DNA from: Notospermus geniculatus
Taxonomy: Eukaryota; Nemertea; Pilidiophora; Heteronemertea; Lineidae
NCBI GenBank assembly: GCA_002633025.1
Contig: NMRB01000461.1
Location: 86,525-150,524 of the forward strand
Reading direction: 5' to 3'
Length of the DNA: 64,000 nt
Under the pieces are notes generated by a model. The model did no database searches and was not told the DNA's origin. It saw nothing but the letters and a program-made list of their open reading frames with translations. The translations under genes were made by a program, and so were the position numbers. This document shows positions 32,990 through 44,076 of this stretch, in pieces; position 1 is the first letter of the stretch; each line of letters opens with the position of its first letter.

Positions 32990-34125
32990 ACAGTCTTTGA
33001 CAAACGTTTATCTCCAGCTGATACCTTGAATATTTGAAATACTGCTGGGCCAATTTTAACACGGCTTATTTATTTATTTTATTTATTGAAATATTACAGT
33101 GGACGCCGCACCCAAAGGTATTATGGCTGTCCACTATGACATTTTTACATTTGGCGGACATTGAAACGACCAGAGTTGCATGGTCTTACAATACTTGAGC
33201 ATGCTGTGATTACACAGTACAGACAAACAGGTAGTTAAAAACAACAAGAATATGAACAAGGAAGTAGATCTTGTTGGTCATATTTCTGCATCAAAGTATT
33301 GGATATTGGGAAATATGTAACTAAGTAATAGCTCATCAGAAAAAAAACTAAAAACCAACATTTTCATTACCGGTATGTAATATTTTGTGACTTTTGTTGC
33401 AGCTTTGATAGACTAGAACCTTCTAACGGCTTTGAGATTTGTTTAATCAAAATCTGTTGAGTGGTTGCAGAGATATTTGAGATTATCAAAATGTCGATCA
33501 TTTGAAAATTTTCAATTTTTCACAACATTTTGATATCAGTTGAGTAGACAGAGCTCACCTAAAAACATAGAAGTATGAAGTTTTGGAACTTTTAGCGTAT
33601 ACTGGTGATAAGTTGAGCATGCTTTTCAAAATATCACCATTTTGATATTTTGAAAAGTATGCAATACATGTACTTCTGCCCAAATAACGCAAAAGTTCCA
33701 AAATTTTGTAAACCCGCATTCCGAGGGTAGCTTTATCTAATGGTATCGAAATTTCCTGAAAAGCAGGAAAATCTCAAATTATCAAACTTTTGATATTCTC
33801 AAATATCTCAGCAAAAGCAACCACTCAACATATTTTGATGAAACAAAGCCCAAAATCCTTAGAAAGTTCCAGTCTATCAAAACTGCAACAAAAGTCATAA
33901 AAAAATTACATGCAGTTTATAAAAACATTGATTTTTGTTGTTTTTTTCTGGTGAGCTATTACATAATTATGATATTTTCAAATATCCAAAATTTTGATGT
34001 AGAAATAGGACCAAAAAGATATACTTTCATGTGGCACAAACCCTGTTAAAACTGGCCCAGCAGTATTTGGAATATTCACGCTATCAGATGGAGATAAACT
34101 TTTGTCAAAGACTGTACATTTGAGA
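32990..34125. repeat. Nested inverted repeat
   Basis: Outer arms of about 75 bp (32990-33065 and 34045-34125: ACAGTCTTTGACAAA, CTGGGCCA) enclose inner arms of about 150-200 bp (33370-33540 and 33760-33965). The element is AT-rich with no recognised gene. Confidence 0.7.
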
Positions 34126-34430
34126 TGTTGGAGAATATCTTTGTATACACAGCTGGAATTCGGGCAGGTAACCTCAACAAGATCTAATCCGGAAGAACTA
34201 TGTTTGCCAAAGTGTCGTTCGGACGGCCTCATCCCCTCCCCTGAGAATTGGAAGTAGCAGATACAATCGAGCGGCAAAACTTGCCTCAGGACCTTGAAAA
34301 CCTGTTGAGCAAGATACTTTCCCTTAATACCAGAGGGACACCTTACACTGCTGAAGGTTTCAAATTAGAGGCGGCAAGCAAGCAGGTCCAGCGCCTCGTC
34401 CCAAATATTCCCACTGCTAAGGATAGGGGG

Positions 34431-34488
34431 ACTGCTTGTGCTTCACATGACAAAGGTATTGCCTTGTCATGTGAAGCAAAAGCAGTCA
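34431..34488. repeat. Hairpin with 24-bp stem
   Basis: CTGCTTGTGCTTCACATGAC is mirrored by GTCATGTGAAGCAAAAGCAG around a short loop, with one mismatch. Confidence 0.75.
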
Positions 34489-34550
34489 CCCTCATCTTTA
34501 TTAAATGATGATGAGGCAACGGCTCTTCGAGGCAGCAGGGGTTAAAGCGA

Positions 34551-37007
34551 ATGGGGCTCTCCAGAATATAGTTCAACCTCTCGATAATAGGGGACTCTAC
34601 TGTACTATAAGTTTTACTGTCCACTTCCTGTTCAGTGAGTTTCATTGTTTATCTGTTCTTTGGGGAGTTTGACCTTGACCTCTGACCTTGACCTTGACCT
34701 ACGATCATCAGTGTCATTGCATAATCGAAATTGGCATCCTACTAACCTAAATATGGGTGTTATCAAACCTCTACTGCTACCACAGACAGAGACATTTCAA
34801 ATTATCAAGTTTGACCTTGACCTGATCGTCAAGATCATAGCATAATTGAAATGGGCATCCCCAATAACCTAAGTATGGGTGATAGCATGTCTCTACCTCA
34901 ACCACGGGCAGAGATATTTCAATTATGAAGTTTGAAAATATCAAAATCTCATGATATCTCAATCAAACGGACACATGAGGCTGAGAATTTTAACACAGTG
35001 AGTCCTGTTCTTGGATAAGCAGGCATGAATTAAGACTTGTTTCATCTTGATCAGTTGACAATGCGGCAAGTTATCTCAAAATATCAAATTTTGTGATATC
35101 GAACGTCGATATCACCATGACCCCAACATCTCAGATCAAAAATAATCAGCTCATTCGATTCCTATGGTATAAAAACCTATGGATAGAACTTGTTTCTATT
35201 GCTCTTGGTGGTTATAGGAGCCGATTTGTGCCATCAGATAAAAGTGTGGTGGAAAAAATATCAAGTGTGATAAATGATTACGGTACATCAATGATGGACG
35301 CACCTGAGGTTGAAAACGTTTAGATCACTTTACCTACCCGTAGGGCCTCAGTGACGCTGAACGGGTCAATGTAATCCTGGGTATACCTTATGTTTACCCA
35401 GTATTATCCTGGGTAATCAATTTCTTTATCCAGGATCATCCTGGGTAAACATAAGGATCCTTAACTTTACCCAGCTTGGGAGTTCCCGCCGAATCGTGCT
35501 GATCGCTCCAAGGATGGAATTTGGTACGTGCGTTTCTTTCGGCAGAGAACATGCAGTAGGATCATTGCTAAAAAGGGCTGAAAATTACCGCTATACCTCC
35601 TCCGGGGTTTGCAAAAGGGAGACAATTAGACCAATCCCTACAACTTTTCAAAAGGGACCGATAGTAAATTCTCAAGGACTTAGGAGCGATAGGCCAAGGT
35701 AGAACATGTATAATCCGTGTGCATTTCGTCATTTTTAAAAAAAACTGGTGTTCAGAATGCCCCCCCCCCCGTGACCAAAATCGTGCGACCGCCGACGAAA
35801 CTGGAGACCATGACGTCGCAGGCGTGAGTGGTCGCCCGCTGATCACACTTGCTGACCATTTCAGTAAACCATCCGCAAATGACAGTAATCTGTTTCGCGA
35901 TGTGGCTGAAAATGATATACATTTTGTGCGATGCATGTAGGCAAGGCTTAAAGGTTACCTGAAACGGTTTTATCAACTTCTGGTTTTCTGCATAATACTG
36001 TAGAGCATTAATCAGGCATCAGGAAACTGAAAACCGCATAAAAATCGGATCATCCATTTCCAAGTTATTGGAATAGGGCTATCCAGGGAAAACTTCACCA
36101 CCAGGTGGCTCTTCTGCACTATAAGTCCTAGTGTCACTGTTTGCAGCATGGCAGAGTATGGAAGGTGGACTGTTCAGAAACTTAAAAATAGAGTTATCAA
36201 CAGAGGAGCGTCACTTACAGGCAGAAAAAGTGATCTAATCATTTTCAACCTCAGATGCCTCCATCATTGACGTAATCATCATATCAGACTTGATATTTTT
36301 TCCACCACACTCTTATCTGATGGCACAAATCGGCTCCTATAACCAGTTAAAACCCGGAGCAATAGAAACAAGTTCTACCCTTAGGTTTTTATACCCTATA
36401 AATCAAATGAGCTGATTATTTTTGACCTGAGATGTTTGGGTCATGGTGATATCGACGTTCAATATCACGAAATTTGATATTTTGAGATAACTTGCCACAT
36501 TGTCAACTGATCAACACGAAACAAGTCTTAATTCATGCCTGCTTATCCAAGGACAGGATGTGGTAAAATTCTCAGCCTCATGTGTCCGGGTGATTGAGAT
36601 ATCATGAGATATTGATATTTTCAAACTTGATAATTTGCAATATCTCTGCCTGTGGTTGAGGTAGAGACATGATATCACCCATACCTAGGTTACTGAACAT
36701 GCCCATTTTGATTATGTAATGACCTTGATGATCAGGTCAAGGTCAAACTTGATAATTTGGAATGTATCTGTCTGTGGTAGCAGTAGAGGTTTGATAACAC
36801 CCATATTTAGGTTATTTAGGATGCCAATTTCGATTATGTATTAACCCTGATGATCATAGGTCAAGATCAAGGTCAGAGGTCAAGGTCAAACTTCCCAAAG
36901 AACTGATAAACAATGAAACTCAATGAACAGAAAGTGGATAGTAAAACTTATAGTACAGCAGAGACCTCTATTATCGAGAGGCTGAAGTATATTCTGGATA
37001 GCCCCAT
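34551..37007. mobile_element. Large palindromic transposon (arms about 770 bp)
   Basis: It begins ATGGGGCTCTCCAGAATATA and ends mirrored as TATATTCTGGATAGCCCCAT. The left arm (34551-35325) and right arm (36240-37007) stay alike throughout, including CCTCTATTATCGAGAGG-type ends and NR half-site clusters. The 0.9-kb centre contains a smaller repeat at about 35335-35480. No intact transposase is seen. Confidence 0.85.
34663..34700 (-). promoter_or_regulatory. Cluster of AGGTCA half-sites
   Basis: Read on the minus strand, there are five AGGTCA half-sites, several extended to TCAAGGTCA, the monomer site of NR5A/ERR nuclear receptors. It lies in the left arm of the 34551-37007 transposon and is mirrored near 36860-36895. 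Confidence 0.4.
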
Positions 37008-37143
37008 TTAAAAAGGATGAGTACACACCCTAACAGCCATGTCAGGCAGCGGTGAACAGCACATTTGATGTCATTGGATTTTTTTAAACATATAAAAAAC
37101 ATTAAAATAATTCATTTAACTCGGACAGTTAGGTGTATTTTCG

Positions 37144-37321
37144 ATGTATTTTTCTTGTTCAGCCCTTCGTACTGTAGTTATTTCCTTAATATGGATTCTG
37201 AGCACAGTATTTGGATTTCTGGACAGCACAATTGACCTCACGAACCAACCGCCTGGACAGCCATGGACAGCCACGGATACCAAGTTGTTTGGTTGCCATG
37301 CAGAAACACATCTTAAATTTG
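37144..37321 (+). CDS. Possible first exon with signal peptide
   Basis: ATG at 37144 opens MYFSCSALRTVVISLIWILS, a plausible secretion signal. A Pro/Thr-rich stretch and one Cys follow, then a possible donor AATTTG|GTATAA. No family is recognised and no following exon was found. A MITE starts 20 bases downstream. Confidence 0.25.
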
Positions 37322-37340
37322 GTATAACACTGTTATTAAT

Positions 37341-37499
37341 GCCAAAAGGGTGAATGTCGTCCTGGGTATCCCTAAATGGCACCCAGGTACGTAATGGGCA
37401 CCCTTTAGGAACCTTAAGGATACCCAGTTTGAACTTCCCGCCTGGTGAGATACCTGCGTACCCTTTACGGGTACCCAGGACGACAATCACCCTTTTGGC
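37341..37499. mobile_element. 159-bp MITE with 9-bp target duplication
   Basis: The ends GCCAAAAGGGTGAATGTCG and CACCCTTTTGGC are inverted. GTTATTAAT flanks both sides (37332-37340 and 37500-37508). A related but more diverged copy occurs at 35335-35480. Confidence 0.85.
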
Positions 37500-37911
37500 G
37501 TTATTAATGATCCGATCTTCATGCAACTTACACTGAACTGTTTTTTCCTCGAACTACTTTTCAGAGAAAAAAATCATGAAATGCGTTTCAGGTAACCTTT
37601 AACTCTACCATGCAAGTATTATGACTCAATTGAGGTGGAAAAATCCATGTCAGCAGATTCACGGCGATAAACACCGAATATTACATGCAACACCGAATAT
37701 TACCTATGCCAGCACCGACCAATCAGAGGCACGAAGGCGGTAGGCACGCCCGGTCCTAACATATGCAAAAGCCCGATGTAAAATAGTTAGGATCGGGTAC
37801 CAGTCTAAATTGTCAGGATCCTGACAATTTTAGATCACGTGATCAGTATAACGTTTGCGTTGACCTGACCTCTGTAACGCACCATCAGTCAGCGCCACCA
37901 TACAGCAGGTC

Positions 37912-38745
37912 AGAAAACCGATGTTGTACAATTATTGTTTTTTATTCTGAAAATGAACATTGAGAATCAATATTCTTATTTGTTTGCTTTCGTAAAGCCT
38001 AGGTCACATATCCACCGGGCCCCGTACGATTTCCCCCACACGACGGCTTGCCGTGGATTTCAGAGAACGTACGGGTCCATTACGATTTTCATGTCTACGG
38101 TGTGTGTGGTCACATATTCTACGGCGCCCGGCGAAAATTGGTGGAGAGTAATCGCAAGACGCCCGTCAACAATCCGTGCCGGCCGGATGCCGTGTGGTAA
38201 GCTTCCGGGCTCCGTCCGATGAACAGATGCGCCGCAAGGCGCCCGGTTGGGGCCCGGCCGGGGCGCTCATGGCGCCCGGCTGGGTGCCGTGCGGCACCCC
38301 TGAGAACCGCAAGCGCCCATCAAACTTTTTTCACGAGAATTGGCAGAAAAAAATCGTGCGAAGCCCGCCCGGCCACCGGCAGGAGCCCCCACAGGACCCG
38401 TAGGGGACACTGGGGCCTTCTACGGGCTTTCTACGGCCTACCGGTCAGAAGAAAACGCCGGGAGAATTGGGAGTAGCCAGCTAATCAACGGCTGGTGAAA
38501 AATGTCCCGGTGCCCGTGGCAACCGTGTGGGAACCGGCCGGGCACCGTACGAAATTGGCGGAAATTGGCCAAAATGTCTGTTTTTACTCGCCGTACGGGC
38601 CCCGGAGTGGATAATATGTGACCTAGGCATCAGTCAGCGTTTCTGTATTAAATTTTTGTCAATTACAACATTGTTATCTCGTCAGGTCGAACTGGTGGCC
38701 CACACTGATCCAGTTTATTTGCGATGACCACTCATTGAAATAACG
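37912..38745. repeat. Dispersed repeat, copy split by a GC-rich insertion
   Basis: The flanks of the GC-rich element match the uninterrupted repeat at 8755-8965, which shows where the insertion took place. Confidence 0.8.
37997..38628. mobile_element. GC-rich transposon, TIR GCCTAGGTCACAT
   Basis: The ends GCCTAGGTCACATATCCAC and GTGGATAATATGTGACCTAG are inverted. The interior is strikingly G+C-rich, with GGGCCCCGTACG at both ends, in an A+T-rich neighbourhood. No protein is recognised. Confidence 0.85.
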
Positions 38746-38956
38746 TTATTGGCTTTTTGGACACTGCACCGTAAAATGCACCGGAATGGCGGTTCGATAA
38801 CTAGGCCAACGCAGCTTGGGACCTACATTAATAGGCTTTATATCTGAGACCAAATATGACTCCATAGCTAAACATGCACTGGCGTGTGAAAGAAATTCAA
38901 TCCGGTGAGAACACCCTTTGCTTAGTACGGAAACGGGAAAGGATTGATTTATAATT

Positions 38957-39313
38957 ACTGTACCCGCGCCCCAATACCGTCCTGGGCGGGAAATCAGTGT
39001 AGGCGGTAGATTGTCATGTGGGCCGAGCTTAGTACGGCCGGTATTGTATAGAAATTGCCGTCAAGCGAATAGGCCCTATTGGTATGCAACAGGCCTCATT
39101 GTAAGATGATCAGACCATGACTTGATGTAGTCCGTGAATCACCAGAGCGCCGCGAAGTTTTGACATGCTAAAATTGCTGTTGCATACCAATAGGGCCTAT
39201 TCGCTTGACGGCAATTTCTATACAATACCGACCGTACCAAGCTCGGCCCACATGACAATCGGCCGCCTACTCTGATTTCCCGCCCAGGACGGTATTGGGG
39301 CGCGGGTACAGTA
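38957..39313. mobile_element. MITE hairpin with about 138-bp arms
   Basis: TACTGTACCCGCGCCCCAAT is mirrored by ATTGGGGCGCGGGTACAGTA. The arms include TTGCCGTCAAGCGAATAGG. The loop is about 80 bases. Confidence 0.85.
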
Positions 39314-39653
39314 TACTATACGGAACTAAAAACATTATCAAAGACGCTTCAAAGTTCAAAATTAGATTACAACGCGATATAATTAAAGCACGTCGTGAAC
39401 AAAAATTAGCAATGGCATTTGTGGAATGAATGCAAACAATGATCATGGACACTAAAGATGGCCAGGGACAGATTTCAATTGGATCATCAGAGCCGAAGAC
39501 ATGAAAGATGGAACAAGCTCTCAGGACAGGTTTCACTAGCTCTCTGCCTGCGAAAACCATGACCACATGTAGAGCACAGGGAAGGTGGTCACTTCATCAC
39601 ATCGTCAGTCACGACGGAATATACGACTGTAGAAAAAGGAAAGGTGTTTTCCA

Positions 39654-40723
39654 ATGGAGTTTGTTCCCTCACAAGCAGCACATCCCGTCGATGACCTAAA
39701 AGGTGTTCTCAAAATATTAAGTGAACTTGCCCAATTCACCAGCAAATACTTCCTGGGCATCGTGATCATAATTGGTATCATCGGTAACGTTCTCTGAATC
39801 ATTGTGTTCTTACGCTGCAAGCGGAAGGATCTAGTGACAGTGACGTATCTCACACTCTTGGCTTTTGCCGACCTACCTGGGTAGTTAGCGGGTTACTTGA
39901 ACGACCTTCAGGTTATTTCCTCATGGAAGATTCATTTTCTCTGGGACCACGAATTTTATGCAAGGCTCTTAATTACCTATACCGCACAACGTGTTCTGTA
40001 TCGTCCTATATCATTGTCCTGTTTTCGTTGGAGAGGTGCATAGGTGTGTGTCGACCTATACAAGTGCACCTCCTTTACACAAAACGCAGACGAAAAGTAA
40101 TGTTGCAAGCAGTGGCTGGCTCGATGTTTTCCGTAAATAGCCTGGTAACTGTTTACTACGATATATACGAATGGGGCAGTACTTCTGATTCAGATTGCTT
40201 CTATCATGTTCCACATTTACCGAACTTTGACAAATTTATATTAGTTGAGATGATGGAACATGTTATACCCCATTTCATCCCGATTGCATTTATATTCACT
40301 CTCAGTTTACTCATTATTATGGGTATTTGGAAGTCCAGACGAATCACAACTACAATCACAAAATCTGTTCGAAATGATAACAGCTTAGTTAGTCTGTTCC
40401 TTGTATGCCTTCTCTACATCGTCAGCACAGTCCCATTTTCTCCAGTTTGGGGATATTGTAACTATATGAATTACATAGTAGAGGGTTGGCCAGAAAGGTC
40501 CCAACAAGAAGTAAAGACATTCTTGATGATTGGATATTTCACGCGTTCTTTCTCAATGATGAACTACAGCTTCAACTTCCTCATCTACGCCTGTACATTG
40601 AAATTTTTCAAAGAGGAATTAGAAACGATCGTGACTCCAAGTTTTCGAACCAGGCCTCAAAAGGCTTTAGGAGTAAGGTCAGGTATTGATATCGCATCAC
40701 CGTTCATTGGTCTTAGTAGGTAA
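39654..40723 (+). pseudogene. Class A GPCR pseudogene, diverged relative of the three-gene cluster
   Basis: A seven-transmembrane receptor can be traced from an ATG at 39654. TM1 (FLGIVIIIGIIGNVL) is followed at once by an in-frame TGA, TM2 (TLLAFADL) is followed by a TAG, and the frame then shifts near 39905-39960. From 39923 a long frame is open through TM3 with C(K)ALNYL and SLERC, TM5-TM6 and TM7 with MMNYSFNFLIY and then FFKEELE. The order of the landmarks and the ERC and NFxxY variants match the intact genes at 45890-55599, but the sequence is much more diverged. Two stops plus a frameshift make a pseudogene much likelier than introns. Sequencing error could explain one lesion but hardly three. 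Confidence 0.8.
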
Positions 40724-40729
40724 AGGTCC

Positions 40730-41370
40730 AAGTCCGAAACGAAAACGTAAAATTTTCGTCCATAACGCATGGAACGGCATCAACGATTGGCGAGTTTGTA
40801 ACACGTGATCAAGGCATACGTTCATGTTACGTTCGGTTTATGAATAGAAGGTGGGGCCAATTTACAAGACGTATTCTTCAAAGAAAAGTACTCGCATGCA
40901 TTGTAACAGCAGCATAAGGCTGACCCACTCGCGGGAGAGTGGGAGGAGTTAACACGGAAAGTTATTCAACACCCCACCGTGATTAGATTGGTACCTTTCC
41001 TAGCGGAGAATCGTGGTACCAATCTAGTCTGTGGTTTGATTGAAGCGCTACTTAAAGCGGACTGTTCGTGCCGAGTCAAAGATTCCACAGCACCGTTTCC
41101 GGAGCGGCCGCCGCAATGCATTTACCAGTTGTTGTTTCGAATAAAACGGGACGTTTTATTATTTTTGGTTCACTTTGGACAGACGCGAGCAATCCGCTTT
41201 AATCCTTCGCATTACATACGTCTATACTGCATGAAGATAGAAAACGCTGAATGTTGACATCTTGACGCAATGATCCCGGAACCCGCCGACGGCGGCAGCA
41301 CACGACGAAGGCCTTTATGGATCGCTACTGATATTTTTATAGTGTAGGATTAGCAGTGACTGTGGCCTCA
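40730..41370. other. Spacer between GPCR pseudogene and TRP-like gene
   Basis: There is no convincing gene. A small inverted pair, GATTGGTACC / GGTACCAATC, lies at about 40986-41023. The 5' UTR and promoter of the TRP-like channel are expected here but no motif is decisive. Confidence 0.5.
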
Positions 41371-41373
41371 TCG

Positions 41374-43344
41374 ATGGATATGGAGCCAGTGGATATTTGG
41401 TGCCAGGAGGAGGAGGAACAGTTCAAAGAAGAACAAACTTCTGACCCGATTGAAAAACTTATTAGTACCCTCGATTCGGTTCTCCACAATCCCCAGCCTG
41501 CACTTACGAACGATTCAAGGACGTATTTCCTACAAGTCCTTCGCACAGATGATATAGCGTCATTTGAGTATACACTTGATAATCTTTCTGAAGATATTAA
41601 GAAAGTGAGCATCCTGAAGTTACTCATCAGGAATGATGAATTCGAACTCGGGTTCGAAAATAGATTCAACAAAGGATTCTTAAACATTTGCTACCTGAAT
41701 TACGTCCCCACATTGGCCGCCATGTTCTGCTCGAAGCGTATTCTCGAATACCTTTGCAGTCATTTCGGAGATGACGTATTACAAATCTCAGATTTTTTCA
41801 GTAGCAACATTGTGCATGCGCTGATTCTCGGGAGTTTTCTTGGGATTTCGGAAGAGGCCGATTACGTGGAACTGTTCACGGTGGTTTCGAGGCGTTACGC
41901 ACAGAAGAAGCAAAGGAAACAGTTGCTTTATTCAGAAAATGACGACGGACTTCGACCGATTGAACTATCCGCCAAACTTGGTCAATATAAAATCATGGCC
42001 TGTATCATGGATACAGATTCTATATACAAATTGAATGAGGAACAATCGGGTCCTGTTTTACAATGCACCTATGATTTTGGTGACTATAACGTCGCTGGTT
42101 CAAGACGAACGCTTTCTCCACTAAGAGACATCGTAAATGTTCGTCACGACAGGCTTGAGCGTCTGCGGGACAGTTGCCTTATGACGTCACCAGTTATTAA
42201 CGCCTGGTTGTCACGAACACTACGCGTGATGCACCCAGCAATATTCATTTGGGTTTTTTACCGAGTTTTCTATATAATCGTGGCGTGGAGTCAGAGTATC
42301 GATTTGACGCAAGTGTTTCAGGTGTTGGAATACTTGATTCTCACCGGAGAGAACGGCAAGAAAAATCTCTACAGGCTCCTGCATTCAAATTTAACGATCG
42401 ACGATGACGGGATTCTCGCGGAGATACATTCAATAAAGCCTGGCATGCCGTGGACGAAGAACGACTCATTGGTTTGCGTCACTCGCGCCATCATAAAGTC
42501 GCACGGCTCCATGAAGGATCTGACTTTCAACAACATTTCCCGTATCATCTTGTTAACGATGACCGTGTTTTCCCTCACCTTCGACGCCGTGGAAATCGTT
42601 CTGGAGCTAATCCGCATGAGGAGAGACAGAAAATTCTCCAAATTTGCCGGCAGGAAGTGTCTCGTGATCAGCTCTGTGTTTTTTCGACTTACGTTCTTCA
42701 TGCTTTTGGTCGGGTACTTGATATTTTTTTGTGTTGCGCGAGCTATATATGAGACATCACCAGAAAGTCCCGGCTGGCTTCCCCACGGTATCATTCACGT
42801 CGCTACAATATCGTACGGACTGGCTAAGGTCTTGACGATCTGGTCAATGTTGTACTTTATGCAGTGTGTACCGGGATTTGGAGAATTCGTGATCGGTTTC
42901 CAGCGAATGTTGATGGCACTCGGTCAATTTTCAGTTGTGTTTCTCTTGATTTTTTTCTCCTTCGCGATGACCTTTACAAACGTCCTGCAACTGGATTGCG
43001 CGAATCGCGAATTCGATAATTTAAAAGACGGCCTATACAGCACTTTTATCATGATGCTAAACATGGTGAAGCTGAAGGATTTTCAACACGTTCAGATGTT
43101 GTACCTTGTCCAGATTCTTCATGTTATCTTCATCGTTGTAGTCACAATTCTACTTATCAATTTCCTCATCGCTGTCATGTCAAACAAACATGCCGAAATG
43201 GTAGAATACGGGAGTATGATTCAGCGACTTCACAGCTTGGATATTGCGCTGACCGTGGAGGACAGGATTGCTGCTCTGAGCAAATTATTTCGGTATAAAC
43301 TGAATCTTAATCAGAGAATTGTTGTTCTGAAAACTATCACCAAA
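41374..43344 (+). CDS. TRP-like six-transmembrane cation channel, 3' part lost in assembly gap
   Basis: The first ATG of this frame (MDMEPVDIW) opens 657 codons that run into the N gap. The first 285 residues look cytosolic, with an ankyrin-like NDDGLRPIELSAKLGQY near 188-210. Hydrophobic segments follow at about 286-306, 387-410, 428-455, 470-494, 514-537 and 573-602. A re-entrant pore helix (LKDGLYSTFIMML) sits at 549-562 and the TRP-type S6 ends LLINFLIAVMS. The S1-S2 loop is about 80 residues with sequons. The layout (ankyrin end, 6TM, pore, INFLIAVM) is that of TRP channels, closest by feel to vanilloid-type or invertebrate-specific subfamilies. The filter region reads NMVKLKD, lacking the usual acidic GMG/GD type. 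No intron is visible before the gap. The C-terminus is unknown, and the open frame beyond the gap belongs to a transposon. Confidence 0.8.
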
Positions 43345-44064
43345 NNNNNNNNNNNNNNNNNNNNNNNNNNNNNNNNNNNNNNNNNNNNNNNNNNNNNNNN
43401 NNNNNNNNNNNNNNNNNNNNNNNNNNNNNNNNNNNNNNNNNNNNNNNNNNNNNNNNNNNNNNNNNNNNNNNNNNNNNNNNNNNNNNNNNNNNNNNNNNNN
43501 NNNNNNNNNNNNNNNNNNNNNNNNNNNNNNNNNNNNNNNNNNNNNNNNNNNNNNNNNNNNNNNNNNNNNNNNNNNNNNNNNNNNNNNNNNNNNNNNNNNN
43601 NNNNNNNNNNNNNNNNNNNNNNNNNNNNNNNNNNNNNNNNNNNNNNNNNNNNNNNNNNNNNNNNNNNNNNNNNNNNNNNNNNNNNNNNNNNNNNNNNNNN
43701 NNNNNNNNNNNNNNNNNNNNNNNNNNNNNNNNNNNNNNNNNNNNNNNNNNNNNNNNNNNNNNNNNNNNNNNNNNNNNNNNNNNNNNNNNNNNNNNNNNNN
43801 NNNNNNNNNNNNNNNNNNNNNNNNNNNNNNNNNNNNNNNNNNNNNNNNNNNNNNNNNNNNNNNNNNNNNNNNNNNNNNNNNNNNNNNNNNNNNNNNNNNN
43901 NNNNNNNNNNNNNNNNNNNNNNNNNNNNNNNNNNNNNNNNNNNNNNNNNNNNNNNNNNNNNNNNNNNNNNNNNNNNNNNNNNNNNNNNNNNNNNNNNNNN
44001 NNNNNNNNNNNNNNNNNNNNNNNNNNNNNNNNNNNNNNNNNNNNNNNNNNNNNNNNNNNNNNNN
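43345..44064. other. Assembly gap (720 N)
   Basis: The sequence is N throughout. It hides the 3' end of the TRP-like channel gene and borders the left end of an inverted-repeat transposon. Confidence 1.
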
Positions 44065-44076
44065 TCTTGTAATGTA

